Shown here: positions 62,838 to 64,000 of the stretch, piece by piece
Layout: every line of letters starts with the position of its first letter
Position numbering within the stretch: position 1 is the stretch's first letter
From: Streptomyces sp. JHA26
GTDB lineage: Bacteria > Actinomycetota > Actinomycetes > Streptomycetales > Streptomycetaceae
Reading direction: 5' to 3'
Length of the DNA: 64,000 nucleotides
Assembly: GCF_002005565.1 (NCBI RefSeq)
Contig: NZ_BDJC01000014.1
Span: 62,001 to 126,000 of the forward strand
The notes under the pieces: generated by a model
Database searches by the model: none
What the model was told of the DNA's origin: nothing
The model's input: the letters and a program-made list of their open reading frames with translations, nothing else
Translations under genes and position numbers: made by a program

Positions 62838-64000
62838 TCAGACGAGGTCGGCGTCGCGCAGGGTCCGCGTGGTGTCGACGGCGCCCTCGAGGGCCGACAC
62901 CAGCCGGCCCTGCCGGACGACCTGCAGGGTGACCTCGGTGTTCACCAGCCGCGGGAAGCCGACCGAGGCCAGCTTGTCCTGGAACCTCCACCGCAGCGTC
63001 GGCGTGAGGCCGCCCGTGTCGACCTCCAGCCCGTCGTCCAGGGCCCGGGTGATGCGGTCGGCGCTCACCTCGCCGTCCCCGAGCGACTCGACGACCTCCT
63101 TGAACACGGTGTACGCGATCCAGGTGGTCTGCACCCCGGCGTCCGCGGCGTCGACGCTGTTGTCGCCGAACGCCTCCTCCCGGATGACCCTCTTCAACCT
63201 GTTCCAGCCCGGATCGTCCACCCCCGGGTACCAGCTGGTGACGTACGCGCCCTCGTAGGGGCCCGAGGCGCCGCCGGACGCGTCGACGGTCGACTGGTCG
63301 ACGCTGCCGAGCACGGTCGCCGTCCGCACCCGCGGATACTCCTCGCGGGCCCGCCGGAAGGAGTCCATGAAGGTGCCGGTGCGGTCGCCGAGGACCGGCA
63401 CCACACACCCCCTGCGCGCCGGGTCGGCGGTCGCCCGCCGCAGCGCCAGGTCGGACTCGTCGTCGTACTCGGTGGCGTCCTCCTCCGCCCGCTGGTCGTG
63501 GGTCGCGGCGTGTCCGCCCCCGGACAGGCCCGAGTCGAGCAGCGGGGCCAGCTGGTCGCCCGCGATGGTGTCGGGGCGGATGAGCGTGACGGGCCCGCAG
63601 GACTCGGCGAGCGCGCTGCCCAGACCGGCGAGCAGCGCGGGCTGGCCGCCGTTGACGGGGTAGGACAGGGGACTGGTGAACTCGGCGTTGGTGATGCCGT
63701 AGCCGCCGATGTACGGGATGCCGGCGCCCTCCAGGACGGGGAGGAACGAGTCGGCGTGCTGGCTGTAGGAGCCGACCACGGCGACCGCGCCCTCCTTGAC
63801 GGCACGGCGGGCGCACTTCGCGGCGGCCACGCTGTCGTCGTGGTCGTTGCAGGTCAGGACGTTCAGCCTGCGGCCGCCCAGGCCGCCGTGGGCGTTGGCC
63901 CAGCGGGCGTAGGCACGGGCGAAGGCGGGCATGCCGGGCTTGTTGGTCGCGCCCGTGTCCGAGGGCGCCCAGGTCATGACGGTGATCGGGTCGTCCCCGG
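62838..64000 (-). CDS. Branched-chain amino-acid ABC transporter substrate-binding-like protein (C-terminal part; runs off the window)
   Basis: About 387 residues are visible; the frame stays open through the window edge. Peripla_BP_6 features: MPAFARAYARWANAHGGLGG, LNVLTCNDHDDSVAAAKCAR, AVVGSYSQHADSFLPVLEGA and GAYVTSWYPGVDDPG. The start and any signal peptide lie beyond 64000. No permease genes are visible within the window, so it may be a stand-alone binding or sensor protein. Confidence 0.88.
   Translation of the reverse strand, partial: GDDPITVMTWAPSDTGATNKPGMPAFARAYARWANAHGGLGGRRLNVLTCNDHDDSVAAAKCARRAVKEGAVAVVGSYSQHADSFLPVLEGAGIPYIGGYGITNAEFTSPLSYPVNGGQPALLAGLGSALAESCGPVTLIRPDTIAGDQLAPLLDSGLSGGGHAATHDQRAEEDATEYDDESDLALRRATADPARRGCVVPVLGDRTGTFMDSFRRAREEYPRVRTATVLGSVDQSTVDASGGASGPYEGAYVTSWYPGVDDPGWNRLKRVIREEAFGDNSVDAADAGVQTTWIAYTVFKEVVESLGDGEVSADRITRALDDGLEVDTGGLTPTLRWRFQDKLASVGFPRLVNTEVTLQVVRQGRLVSALEGAVDTTRTLRDADLV

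Overview
The window is high-GC actinobacterial chromosome, most probably Streptomyces. The signs are extreme third-position GC, frequent GTG/TTG starts, GTGA/ATGA stop-start overlaps, WhiJ/AbaA-type regulator sets, DUF397 and DUF5753 proteins, the futalosine menaquinone genes mqnB/mqnD, and a DmdR1-type iron regulator. From memory, the gene order from mqn through serC, pdxH and citrate synthase to dmdR1 resembles the core of the S. coelicolor chromosome; this was not checked by search. I saw no prophage, IS element, CRISPR array, rRNA, tRNA or large secondary-metabolite cluster.

Layout. 1-3.1 kb: minus-strand genes for menaquinone synthesis (mqnD partial, mqnB), a lipoprotein and an MFS permease. 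3.5-8.1 kb: a DUF3027 protein, a two-gene toxin/antitoxin-like pair, an HTH/zinc-ribbon protein and a WhiJ-like triad (anti-sigma-like ATPase, XRE-DUF5753, DUF397). 8.2-16 kb: a sacsin-like ATPase, a CtpE-like P-type ATPase, a DUF2530 protein, a purine permease and a ribbon-helix-helix protein. 16.2-23.5 kb: MarR-MFS-ThpR plus a 28-residue membrane protein, an aldo/keto reductase, a Uma2 protein, an SGNH esterase, a secreted beta-propeller protein and SerC. 23.6-35.7 kb: accessory metabolism and regulation (FAD/Fe-S oxidoreductase, Tat-exported esterase, GntR with two small proteins, methyltransferase, FG-GAP propeller, HxlR/hydrolase, DinB, DHFR-like, NUDIX, EamA).

36-48 kb: a Ser/Thr kinase, then an eight-gene catabolic operon: TIGR03084 protein, AtuA/DUF1446, carboxyltransferase, biotin carboxylase, acyl-CoA dehydrogenase, acyl-CoA ligase, enoyl-CoA hydratase and TetR. 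It looks like a route that activates, oxidises, carboxylates and hydrates a branched acid, probably controlled by its own TetR through a palindrome before the first gene. 48-64 kb: PdxH, citrate synthase, a promoter-driven 12-codon mini-gene, a RidA-GNAT fusion, a PAS/GAF protein, a SIS protein, DmdR1 with an antisense ORF (adm), a hydrolase, an ABC exporter, a prim-pol-like protein, an NsdA-like regulator, a frameshifted membrane protein and a partial amino-acid-binding-type protein.

The most unusual structural feature is at gene ends. Several long inverted repeats use the last codons of a gene as one arm, with the stop codon in the loop. Several other gene 3' ends are directly duplicated just past the stop. 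The most unusual expressed element is the 12-codon ORF at 50204-50242, which has a consensus-like promoter, a near-perfect Shine-Dalgarno sequence and a structured downstream hairpin.
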